Source of the DNA: Magnolia sinica
Lineage: Eukaryota > Streptophyta > Magnoliopsida > Magnoliales > Magnoliaceae
NCBI RefSeq assembly: GCF_029962835.1
Contig: NC_080577.1
Coordinates: 26,890,501-26,954,500, forward strand
Direction of reading: 5' to 3'
DNA length: 64,000 bases
In this document: positions 35,844 through 48,384 of the stretch, piece by piece
Layout: each line of letters starts with the position of its first letter
Position numbering within the stretch: position 1 is the stretch's first letter
Program-made: the position numbers and the translations under genes
Notes under the pieces: generated by a model
What the model was told of the DNA's origin: nothing
Database searches by the model: none
What the model saw: the letters and a program-made list of their open reading frames with translations, nothing else

Positions 35844-37609
35844 ATACGAGCCCACCACCGACTTGGGCTACTACATACGTTTGATTGTTGGGCACTCCCA
35901 TGAATGGTTACTCTTTGATCTAGGATGTAAATGGGCCAGGCTTGCCTATTGTCACGGTTCTTGGTATGCATTGTTGAAACCGGCCATCTTAATCTTTTCT
36001 GTTTGCTAGGCCCAGTCCATTGACTATGTTTACACCCATTGTAGGTGCGCGGTATGCATTCTGTTAAATGAAAAAGGCACGAACCCTTATACCTGCCTTT
36101 TGGAGAACAAATTAGCATATCCCACATAGGCATGAATATTGTGCCCATGAATAAGGCAACGTGCCCACCATGTCTATAAGAGACACACTAAAAGAATGAA
36201 TCAATCACAAATCTATTGATGATATTTTTGTTGAGGTCGTCTCTCACAATCCTAAAATGAAAGATTTCCCCATAGACGTTCAGAGCAGCTATAGCGTTTG
36301 AGAGGATTTCGAAGATTCGAAGCTCAGACCTATGTCCAAGCGAACCCAACCATGGATTGGACCCAAATCAGGAGAAACAGACATATCAGTCCAATCAGGT
36401 GCTTCTCTCTATATATTAATCAGAATCAAGATAAGGAAAGAACTAGATCCAAATTCTATTTCAACCAATCCCCAATCAAAGGTCTGGGAGATCTTGATGT
36501 AATGGATCTTATCCATTAATTCCTTCCAATACTCTAGACCATTAAGGTGGTCCGATAGGATCCTACGGATGAGTGACTTTGATTTCTTAAAGACATCCCT
36601 TCCAGATCAGCCTATGAGGTTTCTAAAATCTGATTTGGTGACCAAGATCCAGAGAAACTTGTAGAATCAGCCTAAGAAGAATATTCAAGAAGTTAGCAAG
36701 TTATATTGAGTTGAAACTCTTTATTTCCAATGCAAGCCGACAGTTCCATATCAATCAAGGATATCCATATCCAAGTCCTCGACATGAGCATAAAGGATCC
36801 GTAAGTAACAAAAAAATCCTAGCAACGGTTTCACCACCTTGATAGTTTATAAATGGAGCAATAGAAGAAAAAAAAAAAAAAGCTCAAGGCCCTATGCCAA
36901 ATACTTCAACTTATATTTTATTTCTTTCCTTTATTTTTCCTAGCGTAGCTTAGCTTAGTTTACATAGCTACTGTGTAGCGGCTCTCGCTACAATATCTTA
37001 GGAGTCGAAGTAATCTTTTTGTAACCTTAAGTTATAGATTATAATTATCTAAATTTCGATTTAGCTAATCACACCCGCCTCGATCATTTATTATGATAGG
37101 CACATCAAGTATTTATCCTTTCCCGCTTTGTTTATTCATTTAGTTGTCTCACAACTTGTTGATTGTAATGAACATTATTTTTAAATATTAATAAAATTGG
37201 TAACGTTTTTCCTCTATTAATTTGAATGTATATCTTTATTCATTTGAGAATTTATCTGAGCTTAAAAGTGTTGGTGAAAGAATATGCCTTAAGTTCTTAG
37301 ACTCACGTTTATTGTCACAAGGTAAAAAGAACTCATTTGAAAGGGTTGGCCTCTTTTCCTTTCACAAATTGCCTGAACGGAGCTCAATATTGATACCCAA
37401 GAGGACTCTAGATCTTTGATCATAGTCTCCAATTTGTTCGTCTTGATGAAGGAGACACCAATAATTGAACCAACCCCTAAGCAGACTTTAGCATGTCCAC
37501 ACATGTACTCACACACATGCGTATTTAATCTTGGTCATCGCACACACATGCGGCTTAATCTGATTGAATCGAGTGATGTTAATGTATTGATTTATGCATC
37601 TTATTTGTC
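35844..37609. other. Unassigned non-coding DNA
   Basis: I recognise no gene. The part 36030-37250 has a leader-like look and AT-rich tracts and could be an old LTR, but I cannot pair its ends. Confidence 0.3.
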
Positions 37610-39395
37610 AATCATGTAAGTCCATATGTCATGTAGTTGGTTGAGCCATTAGAAGTTGAAGACCAAAGACACAAGAGGACATGAGCATCAATGGGTAGAG
37701 AACAAGTAAATGGGGTGTCTTGGTTACCCTAACCCTTGACCCGAAACAACCCTTGAATCTCTAAATGATCTTGGCTTAATAGGTAAACCTTGTTAATCAT
37801 TCATTAGCCTTAAAAGTCTAACTGGAACATAATAAGTAAAGCTAGAAGATGTATAAAGATGTTGTGAAATCATATGCCCAAAACAACCATATTTCAAGTG
37901 GTGCTCGATATCATCGGGAACTCCTCGAGGGGTCTTCGAAGGCATCGAAGATCCTCTCGATGGAATTGATTAGGTAATTCAAATCTATACAACAGATATT
38001 GAACTTTTATCTGAGTTTCTCGATGACATCGACAACTCATCAAAGGGTCCCCTCGATGACATTGAAGACCACTCAATGGCATCAGATAATAGTGTAAAAC
38101 TGTCCAGTAATAATTCAACTGAAAATTCAATTTTCTCGATGCCATCGAAACTTACTTGATGTTATTGATAGAGTCATTATCTGTCCATTTTTTTACCATT
38201 AGAGCTTGAACTCATAAAAGGCATTTGGTTCTTGGGCATTTGAATATGTTTTTAGTACAATAGAAGCTTAGATGATTCCATTATCATATTCCTCATCCGA
38301 AGCCTCTAAACCAATAAGCTCTAAGTCATCTTTCTCGAGATAAACACTCTAATGAGGATTCCAACCTCCACCTTAAAGATGTGCTTAAACTCCACTATTT
38401 TTTAGAGATTATTTCAACCTCTACAGGTATACCCTTCTCTAAATCCTGTAGAAGACCTATATAGGTGAATTCCATAGGATTACAATATTCTCATTAGTTG
38501 TAGGAGATTCACCAATCTCCCATCACCTTGGTTACCTCAAAGGAGCAACACATGTAAGGTGGTTGATCTTGAAGCTAAAGCATTGACAACTCATTAGAAT
38601 CATGATCGGGGGAGCAAAGGGGAGCTAATTAAAGCACGAGAGAGCATTGATTAAGAAATTCGAGACAACGTTACAAAAAAGGCTCAATCCGACAAGTTGT
38701 CATTTGTAAAAATCCATATAAACTCCTTCCTTGTGTAGGATTGAGTATAAAGTTTGAATTACCAAACTCAACTAGGTTCTTGTGTATGACCTAAATCAAA
38801 GTCCTTATGTATGCCACCGGACACGGGTGCATACATGTTAGTGTTCGAGGGAGTGTCTGACAGGAGTAAATATAGGTCTTTAAATTATAACCAAGGTTAT
38901 TGCTTAGCCGATGGAAAACCAACTCAAGTCTATTGTAGGACCCTCCAGCAGAAGTGTACATTAGAGTTCTTGTGTGGGGTTATAAAAGTTAGAGGTGAAC
39001 CTGATTTAAAATATTTGGTAGTAATATCCTCTACACTCATGGGTTGAGTGCGTCTGTCGGGAGTAGAGTAGGAAAACTGAACCGCTATCCATGCTTGTGT
39101 TTGAGATTGTCTTTGAACACTTGTTTAATTATATTTATGTGATGAATGTTTAATTATATGTATGCATAATGCTAGGACTTGATAGGTAACACATCTCACA
39201 CACATATGTACACTATCATGTTTATAGACTAATTGCTTGAATGACATATAATTTATAGTTTACGTGATTAGACCATCTATTGGCTTGGAAGCTTTATAGT
39301 TAATTGTCTTGCTTAGTTTATTTTGCATATTATTTTAAGTAGGCAATTGTATTTAAAAGGCATAAATTTTTATTTGGTCCTAATCACTCCCAGGA
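37610..39395 (+). mobile_element. Probable solo Copia LTR
   Basis: The block resembles a SIRE-type LTR in the plus direction: U3 with TCGATG.CATCGA-like palindromes (37905-38170), a middle with 'cggacacgggtgc' and 'ggttattgc' stretches, and an end near 39378-39395 resembling the CCTATTCACCC end of the SIRE-like LTR at 3131. The open frame 38811-39047 lies in this LTR and is not a gene. I could not find a target duplication, so borders are approximate. Confidence 0.45.
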
Positions 39396-42183
39396 CATAG
39401 TCTTCATTCTTTAAATCCACCAAGCTTCTGCATGCATAATCCGTGGCCCACCACCACGTGCAATTTCAAGTGCAGCATACAACTCTACCACTTTGATCTT
39501 ATCTCAACTGGAGGCAGCATACATAATATTATTGAATTGAGTGCAACAAATAGCTCTACTACTTTGATTTGTTCTCAACTAGAGGCTTGAGGTCTAAAAA
39601 ATCATCCACTGTATATGGCATCCATGTATGTGAATCCAGACCACATTTTACATGGACCAGTGCTTGAGAAATACCGATTGAATGATCACATGTGCCAACT
39701 AGTGGCCTTCAAATGGATGGTTGAAATAAATGGTTGGAAATCCAGCTTCGAAGAGCGTAATCGGATGGTTAATATCATTCGAGCAACATTATTTATTGCT
39801 CCATCTACAATGGGGACCACAGAAACAACCATCCTCAGCCTTTGGATTTGGATATGTACAGAGATGAGTTAGATCACAAATTCTTAATCAATCTTAACTA
39901 TATACTCACCTGCGTGCATTAGATTTTCACAAATGCCCTTATTTGACTCTTTTAAAATCATGCCATAAGAGAGGTGACAAAATTCAACTATAAATCATGA
40001 ATTTCAAATAAAATTATGGGAGATGATATCCATTCCTCCATATGAAAAATAAATACACAAAAATTATAAATAGTCGTGAAGAACACAACCTGCAAGATAT
40101 TTTCATCTTATATTATACAAGATAATTAAGATCATGATATTCTCTAGTGAAAAAATTACTTTTTTAGAGTAGCTTTTATCAGACTATTTTTTTTCAGGGT
40201 CAAAGAGAGAATCAAGATCTGTATATGATGGAAAGATTAGATGCAGTGTGCACATTATGATAGCCCCTCACATCATGAATGTGTATCACAATTGTGTTCT
40301 ATATATATATATATATATATATATGGCTCGAAATTTGATCATTGGTACATGTGTATGATGTCGAACATATCAAAGACTGTTACAGCTCAATCTGAATTGA
40401 ACGCCTATCACCCCAAGTGTTAGATTAGTCGTCTATGATTGAGAATTGAAGCAGTTCGATTATCTATTCATCCACCTATAAATAAAATTAGGTGACTTGC
40501 GAAGGTGATGACCCATCTTTTTAATGAGTTCTTTTCATCTGAAAGGACATTTTCTTACTGTGATAGTAAAGATAACTCGATTCGCGCAATCTGAGAGTAA
40601 AAGAAACTCAATTGTATTAATTCAAATAAAAGTAAAAACTTGCAAAAGTATCCATCGGTGATTCAATATTTGTGATGTAAATGACCCTAGATCAAAATCT
40701 TCCTTAATCCAATGACTTGGGTGTAGACAAAGGGAACTGCACTACTAAAAAAGAAAAGAAAATGTTATCATTGCAATCCAACACTCGGCATAGATGGAAG
40801 GGAATTACACTACTCCTAACCTAGGTTGATCCAGCACAGTAGCTGTTGCAGTTCAATTCAACACAAGACTGCATGTATTAATGAATGGCCTGTTTCGGTC
40901 AAACGTGCACGATTAGGATAGTGTTGGGCATGTCAAAGTCGTACTCGACTCAAGTTTAATTGAACATTAGTGACCCTAGGCACCAAATAGACCATGAGAT
41001 CATATCTATGAAGGTTGACTTGACTATCCCGCCACCAATGTACAATGATCGGGCAATTTAAAAGGGGAGGGTTAGTCCTTCTTAATATGATCTTTTACCT
41101 TGAGTCAAGGACTTTTCTTTCAATGGTGATCATAGGCCTTAGGTTTCGCAATATGCAGTAATGGATTGAAAGAACTAAAAATAAAGGTCAATCATTGATT
41201 TTATTAATTTATAACGATGATCGAGATTATTAGTGAGAATATAAAACTAGAGAAAAATAAAAGATAAATACTTGCGATCGCTTGATGTTAACAAACAATC
41301 CAAGTGCATGGTTAATAGAATGTGATCGGTGTAATCTTCCAAGTGTGGACTTGATTACGGGATCCGAAAACAGTGATCATGGATATTTCCAATACTCCCA
41401 AGCGTACTACAACGACGTCGACAGACAACAGTGATTTAAGCCATACTAATTAAACTCTGGACATTTTGCAGCGAGATTGGACATAAGTGGAGGAACTAAA
41501 ACTAAAATTAAGATAAGGCAACATTGCATTATGAGAAGGGTTGTGTGATGGCTCAGTTAGTGCTCAAGCTTTTCATTGTGTGCTCCTTATATAAACTGGG
41601 AGGAGTGCTAACTATATTGGGTCTCCTTATTGGCTCAAGGGTTATGGATCAGACTATATTCTAGTCGGACTCAGATTCCTCATTACATCCCTTGGTTTCC
41701 TTCTATTTTGGGAGAAATCCGCTTCTTAAACCTTTAGTGTCACTGTGAAAGTACCAATTGTCTCTGGAAAGTTTCCAATTTTAACATGATTGTGTGAAAC
41801 AGGATTGCCAAGTGTATTCAGATTGCGATATATTTCCTATCTTAGTGAGTTTTTATAAGCTTGTCGAATACGCTATTCGACCACACGTGTCACTTGTATG
41901 AGGGCTATGTATAATTTATCGTAGTGTCTCATCTATAGATGTGCATACAACTCTGAGCCATTCTATTTTTGGTATGTGACATGTCACCAAAGGATATGGG
42001 GTGAAAGATATCCTTGAGGCGCGAGTAGGATTTCACCTATCATTCATACGTAGTGTCATCACATGGTAACATCTCATTGATCCACATGAATGTATTAGGA
42101 CAAATGTAAACATCACCGTAAACAGATTGGCTTACACTACTCATATGTTAAAGGCAATCCAACATAGCATTGTAAACATGTAG
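39396..42183. other. Unassigned non-coding DNA
   Basis: Holds a short (AT)n run at 40300-40324 and a TATA-like tccttatataaac near 41584. I see no exon, RNA gene or clear transposon end. The last five bases (TGTAG, 42179-42183) are the target copy of element D. Confidence 0.35.
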
Positions 42184-45100
42184 TGTAAGACCTGTATCCA
42201 AGCCCGTACCATCCCGTAGCTTCCGCGGTCCTTCTGGTAGAATTCCGGCGACCCGCGATCTTTTATCGGTAGTTGCGCGCGACCCTGAGTTGTATCCAAT
42301 ATTCCCGAGTCGACTCAAACCGAGACTTGTACCCTAGCGACCGCGCCGTCGCCGCGGTTCCGATGCCACGTCTCGTGCGTCGAGGCGATACTCTGGCTAG
42401 GAGATGTGGGCCAGCGTTCGGTGCGAGGAAAATGCCGCACGTACGAATTTCAAGAGAATCTCTACGAGATGTCACCTCAATCAATCAATCAATCAATCCC
42501 ATCATGTCAAGTACACATCACCTCTCATCCATCCCCAAGCAATCCCCAAAGTCAAAAAGTTTCTTACAAACTCATGCTTTTCTTACAACATTTACCCCTA
42601 AAGTCAAAAAGCTCTTACACACCCATCACCACCACATCCATCACCCATCCATCTCTCTTTACAACCCTCTCTCCCTTTTTTTTCTTCAACTCATTCCAAG
42701 CAACCAAGCATCATACGTCCAAGCCTATCCAAGCTCTCCCAAGCAACAAATGTGGCCCACCTTTCCTACCCTTTCATCCCCCATCTCAACCATCCAAACA
42801 TCATCTCCTCCGTTGGAACCAAAGCTAAGGAGCTAAGGAGGCTTAAGGTGCAAGAAGAAGCCGGTGGGTGATCTTGGATGTTTGTCTTTTATCCTTTTTT
42901 ATTTAATGGTCCACATATGTGGGACCCATCTTGATGTAGGCTTTGTATCAAAGAGGGGCCCATAGTGGCGGGGCCCCTCCATCTTTGCCGGTGTCTTTCT
43001 CTTCCTCTCTCTTTCTATGATCTTGGCCACCTATGATGTGTGTATTTCATCCATGCCATCTACCGGTGGACCCCATCTATGTGGGACACACCATGATGTT
43101 TTTATGCCATCCCAACCGTCCATAGGGGGCCCACCTTGATGTGGCTAGAGTGGGGTATGGTTGTCAGTGAAGTGTGATCTGACGTGGGCCCACCCAGCTC
43201 CTTAGCTCAAGTGGCAGGCTGAGTGAAAGATGCCTCGTTTCAACATGGGGTCTTGGTATTGATCCCTGTGGAGATGGCTAACATGGAGTGTGTGCTGACA
43301 TGAGTGTGTAACTGACGGTGGGGCCCAGGGGACCCACCCACGTCATCCTTCCCTTTTGGTGGGCCACACCATACTGTATGTGTTTTATCCAAACCGTCGA
43401 TCACCCCTGGACGGTGGATGTGGGCCCTCTTTGGTGCGTGTACACGCCCAGATCCATAGCTCGCTGGCAGACTGGATGGAGGTACCTTGTTTCAACGGTG
43501 GGCCCCATAACTCACGTGGTAGACTGTGTGAAAGATACCTCATTTCACGCTGAGGTCTTGGCACCCATCCCCAGCGGTGGTGGCAACAGTGCAGTGTCAG
43601 CTGGCGTGGGGTCCATGGGACCATCTACACCATCCTTCCATTTAAAAGGGCCCACTGTAATGCGTGCTACGTGAGACTCACCCCACGTGTGGGGCCAACT
43701 CCCTAATGTATGTATCTGTCCAGGCCCTGGACGGCATGGACGTTAGATATTTTATATGTATTATAAATTATATATTATATATACCAGTTGTGGTGGGCCC
43801 TACGTGGGACCCACCTATCTCTGTTAAATACAGAAAAGCTGCTTGTACAGCAGCTGATTTTGTTATAAAAAATAAAAAATAAAATAATAATATATTTTTT
43901 TATGAGAGGGCAGGCCCTACGTGTACCACCTACCCCCTACTCTCTCTTTAATGCACACAGCTGTTGTGCAGCATTTCATATTGGTGGTGTCCGTGGGACC
44001 CACCTCCCCCTTTGTAAGGCAGCAATGCTGCACGTGTAGCGGCTATATAGCTGCTCTCTGGATGTCAGCGGCCTCACCTTTGATGTATATTTTGTTTCCC
44101 ACGCCGTCCATCTAACCGTGGGACCCACTCTATATGTATGTGCTCCATCCTGGTGGTGTGGGCCCCGATGATGTATGTGCCTTATCTACACCGCCCACTG
44201 TTTGGGCGGTGCAGCCCACCATGATGCATGTGTTGTATCCAACCATCCAACCTTTTGACATATCATTTCATGGCATGGGATAGGTGAGTGAGACCCAAAG
44301 TTCAAGTGGACCCCACCATTTGCACTAATAATGGGATACAGTGACATCCATAGTTTAAAAATTCATAGGAGCCACAGTGGTTCCTGTCCAAGCTGATTTT
44401 GGGTTTTCACTTCATCTATCTCTATGCTAATTATGAATAGGTTGGATCTCAAAATGCATAAGGTTGGGCCCGGTTTGATATTCATCCCACCCTTATGATA
44501 TTCATGAGCCCATTTGAATTGGCCCACTTGATTCGGCCCATTTGTATCGGCCCATTCGAATCGGCCCATTTGATTTGACCCATTTGATCGGCCCACTTAA
44601 TCGGCCCGACTTGATATATATGAGGCCCACCGATGCGACCTATTTGATATACATGAAGTTGATGGTGTGACCCCATGTGATGTGGCCCACTTAACATATG
44701 AGGCTCAGGTGTGAGGCCCGTTATGATATATTTGAGGCCCAGGTGCGAGGCCCACCTATTGTGTATTCGAGGCCCGATGAGATGTATGTTGGCCCATATG
44801 ACGAGGCCTATGTGACGTAAATGAGACCCATCGTGATTGTACGTAAGGCCAAGAGCCACTATTCGTATGGCCCTAAGTGGGCCACTCCTTGGGAGCAATG
44901 TTGGTTAGATGTCCACATTAATGAGCAATGATGGTTGGATGTCCACATTGTGACATTCCCTTAGGCTTTGTTAGGCCCATTGTGATGCATTTGAGGGTCA
45001 GGCGATGGAGCCCATTGTGATCTATTGAGGCCCATTCTGATGAGCATTCGGCATCGGCCTGATGCATTTGAGGCCTATGTAAGGTATGTGAGGCCCATGT

Positions 45101-45498
45101 GAAAGGCCCATTATGATGTATTAAGCTCTTGAGTGAGGCCTATGATGTTGTATACTAGGCCCTTGTGTGAGGCCATGGGTCCACTATATGGTAGGCTCCA
45201 TGCGAGCCATTCCTTGGGGGCAATGTTGGTTAAATATTCACATTGTCAAGGCCAATTGTTGATACCGATTATGAGTATGTGACAGCATAGCATCACGATA
45301 CATGCCCATACGCATCATCTGCATGTTTGTTATGAGATGTGGTTGACCATTGCATATGTCATTGGGCATGTTGTTATGAGACTCCTTGATAGGCGGAGAT
45401 TGTCTCACATGAGTACACGGTATGCATAGGATTGATGCATGACTGGATTGTATGACTCATGCATCATGCATCTTGCATTATGTGTTGTGATTACTGTA

Positions 45499-45860
45499 CG
45501 CCCTAGTGACATCAGGGTCGTAGCCTCCATAGGTACTTCGCGGATGGCCAGATGGGACACCGAAAATCTATTTTACATGAGGTGCTATAGATATCTCTAG
45601 GTGAAAGTCCCTAAACCCTCTTGGTTGCAGAGGTTGCTTCAACATCTAGACCGAGTGGATGCATGAGCGCATAAGGGCCGCATACCGTTAGGCCGCGTCT
45701 CCCACTGTGTCGTGGTCGATTGGAAGGGGGTACGGCCTTACCTGCCCGAGAGGAGGGGGCAATGCTAGACTGAGTCTGATCAGCTCTAGGAATGGGTCCG
45801 CTATTGACGAGCCGGGCCCGATATTGACAGGCGAATAGTGAGGTCTCTTCCACTCACCTT
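45499..45860 (+). other. Conserved module shared by elements A, B, D and E
   Basis: It aligns over about 370 bp with A 20470-20870, B 24850-25230 (inverted) and E 59888-60250. Nearly fixed blocks include GACACCGAAAAT, GAATGGGTCCGCTA and TAGTGAGGT. Surrounding DNA is much less alike. Gaps between copies are not multiples of three and stops occur in all frames, so it is not a protein gene. Confidence 0.75.
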
Positions 45861-46530
45861 GTTGCGCGCGATGGGGCGGCAATCTGATTTGGGGTGTAAT
45901 AAACCCCGGTAATTTTTCAGAGAGGAACCGTACTGATATGTGGACTTATTGAGTAGGAGTTGCATAATCATGCATTTGTTTCATTCACTATCCACTCGGG
46001 CTGGTGGTGCGCAACTAATTGTTATGTACTTTCGCATGGCCAAGATTTCGGTTGGGCTCGCAACTAACCTGAGATCAGGAGTTTACCACATTGAGTCTGA
46101 CTATCTAAATTTAAGTATGGGACTGGTTTGGATAGAAGTCCCTTGTGGTGGACCTCGTAGCTTGCGATACTACGTGCTATCATCCCGACTTCACACTTCA
46201 GCTTGGTCATTTCATTCACATCGCATATTGCATTACATCCTCAGCACATAATATTTGGCTTACTATCTCCGCATTGCATAGCTGATCTACATTGCTTCCT
46301 CAGCATCTGTTATTGTCTTGTTATGTTTTGTATCGCATAGCCTAGAAGGCTGATGGTATTTATGGGCCTATCAGCATGTTTTCTCATTACTCTGATATCG
46401 TATGATTCATTGTCTTGTTAGTATTTTTGCTTATTCCGATATTGTGCGATTTATGGATTACCAGTAATTCCGGTATTATATGATGATAGCATTGTATTGA
46501 ATACTTGGCACTTATTTTGTGCACACTTAT

Positions 46531-46580
46531 ACCACCCTCTAAGCTTTTTATAAGCTTATGCATGATAGATGCGTGCAGGT
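46531..46580 (+). other. Conserved AAGCTT hairpin box near the 3' end
   Basis: CTCTAAGCTT...TATAAGCTTATGCA, then a second inverted pair around GATGCGTGCAG, ending in a splice-acceptor-like GTGCAG/G. The same box is at E 60548-60594 and B 24486-24533 (inverted). Its conservation suggests an RNA or processing role; this is inference. Confidence 0.6.
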
Positions 46581-46925
46581 GATGTTAAGTTGCAGCAGTG
46601 TTGAGCTTGGAGCGTGTAGCGATCTTCTGGAGCTTGATTTTCGATTTATGTATTTTCCTTTCAGCATTGTACTCAAATGATTATATTAGTGGATATATGA
46701 TGATGATGATGATGTTGCCTCTATGATTTGGGTATACTTGTGGTTATGTTTATTACGAGGTAAATGTACACTGAAAAAAAAATCCTCCTTGTAGGATCCC
46801 AGGATCGGAATCTGGCATATAGACGTTGGGAACCGAGAATGGGGTACTACGGAGGCTGTCGGCACCGGATTCGACGATTGGGGTTCTTGTAAGTCCGATC
46901 TTCGGGTTTGGGGCGTGACATGTTG

Positions 46926-48375
46926 TCCTGATCTAAGATAAACTAAGATAAGATTTTTCATTTTTATTTTTAAGGATTGACAGTATTGGATTTGATTTGT
47001 GCTGGGTTGGCTATAGCTCGGAGATCTTCGATCTTTCTCCTATTTATAGGATTTTAAGGCAGTAGCCATAGAAAGATCTTCGTAGTCACTCCTTATGACT
47101 ACTAATGTGGACAAATCGTCTGAGCGTGAAGATAATTATGGCCTATCAAGCAATACTACATTTGTTAATCATTAGTTGTGGGTTGGCCATTAGTTGTATG
47201 CACGCCCTGCTCATATTAAGTGGACGAGTCTCTCTTGAGATGCCACGTGTTGGTGATAGCTATCTCCTTTTCCGTGCAAATGTGTGTAGTGCACCGTAAA
47301 ACTTTGCCAACTTGGTGTTGTTGTTACTCTACTCCTTAAACATTTTCGACCTAGGGGCTTCTACAAGATGTCATGATGCATCAATTGAATTCATCACTTG
47401 CCGCAACCGTGTTTCGATCGTTACCCACTTTCAATCATGATGCCCCTATGGTGAATGGTTGGCTCCGCCATGTAACTGATATACACATTAGTATCTCATA
47501 AATGTAGCCAAAGCGATCTTTTGTTTGTTTCTTGTTAAAATTTTACTGCCACATTGCATCATTTGAGTTGCTAGACCTAACACAAACAAATCAGGCATAA
47601 ACAATTTAATGTCTTTTTAATTATAAAAGTTTTACCTCTAATATGAAACATTGCTCTTATTTAAATTTAAAAAATGAGTTTGCTTAAAAGTATAAGGTAC
47701 TAATATTTTATAAGTAAATTTCACCACCCAAATACCTATTGAAATGGTGTCTACTTGTGATTCCTTTATAACTAAGAATTTTACATGATAGGGTTTGACA
47801 GACTGTCTACCAAATTTTTACCCTTTTTATGACTAAAATATCCCTCTCTTTCTAAAATAATTCATCTTCTTTAATCCAAAGCAGCTACATCTTTCTCTCT
47901 TCTTCTTTGTATGCTATAATGGAGGCTTTGTGGGTTTTTGTCAATGGCCATTGGCCAGGATCTGTCCTGCAAATCCAAAAATTTGAATGGAATCGCCCAA
48001 ACAGTTCTGGCCGAGGACCGGTCGCTAACAGTCTACCTGTCATAGGATTGTTGACAGTCCTGAGGCGAGTTGTTTCATACGGTAGCTGTCATGCATATCA
48101 GTTAGATGAATACGGATCCTTTGTTTGAGTCAAGCAGGCAAATTGTGGTTGTTGCTATCTAATTAGACCGTATGATTGTGGAATGCATTGAATTTACGTC
48201 TCTGACTGCAACGGACCAATCACCATATAGCAAACGAGTAAAAAAGCAGGAAAGTCGTGGTTTTGGCAAACAGAGGATCTGGGAAATGATACACATGTCA
48301 TATGACAGCTTAGAGTTACTTGAGGGTAGTCGACCGTTCTTTGGATGTAGTTGTTTGATGGACACGGATGGGTCC
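46926..48375. other. Unassigned non-coding DNA
   Basis: I recognise no gene. An open frame at 47907-48128 follows a CT-rich leader-like stretch (47880-47912), but it matches no family I know and has no visible splice or domain support. Confidence 0.3.
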
Positions 48376-48384
48376 TACAAGAAC

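Larger units (their letters stand above)
42184..46920 (+). mobile_element. Coding-free TG...CA element D
   Basis: Begins TGTAAGACCTGTATCC and ends GGTTTGGGGCGTGACA. Flanks are TGTAG (42179-42183) and TGTTG (46921-46925), a 5-bp duplication with one mismatch. It contains the CCGCGGTTCCG box (42352-42362), a pyrimidine-rich leader-like stretch (42640-42690), dense GTGGGACCCACC palindromes (42900-44200), a GGCCCA array (44470-45180), the conserved module (45499-45860) and the AAGCTT hairpin box (46531-46580). Overlapping open frames at 42273-42836 are low-complexity and match no protein I know. Confidence 0.8.

Noticed and set aside
36030-37250. An LTR of another Copia or Ty3 element
   Set aside because: The sequence has an LTR-like feel, but I found no paired ends, primer site or target duplication.
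38811-39047. 78-codon frame
   Set aside because: It is located in the probable solo Copia LTR and resembles common LTR sequence rather than a gene.
42273-42836. Three overlapping plus-strand frames, up to 187 codons, in element D
   Set aside because: Ser/His/Pro-rich translation of the pyrimidine-rich leader. The same part of E and B is not open in the same frame.
47907-48128. 73-codon frame after a CT-rich stretch
   Set aside because: Start context is plausible, but there is no recognisable domain, no intron signals and no poly(A) support; too weak to call.
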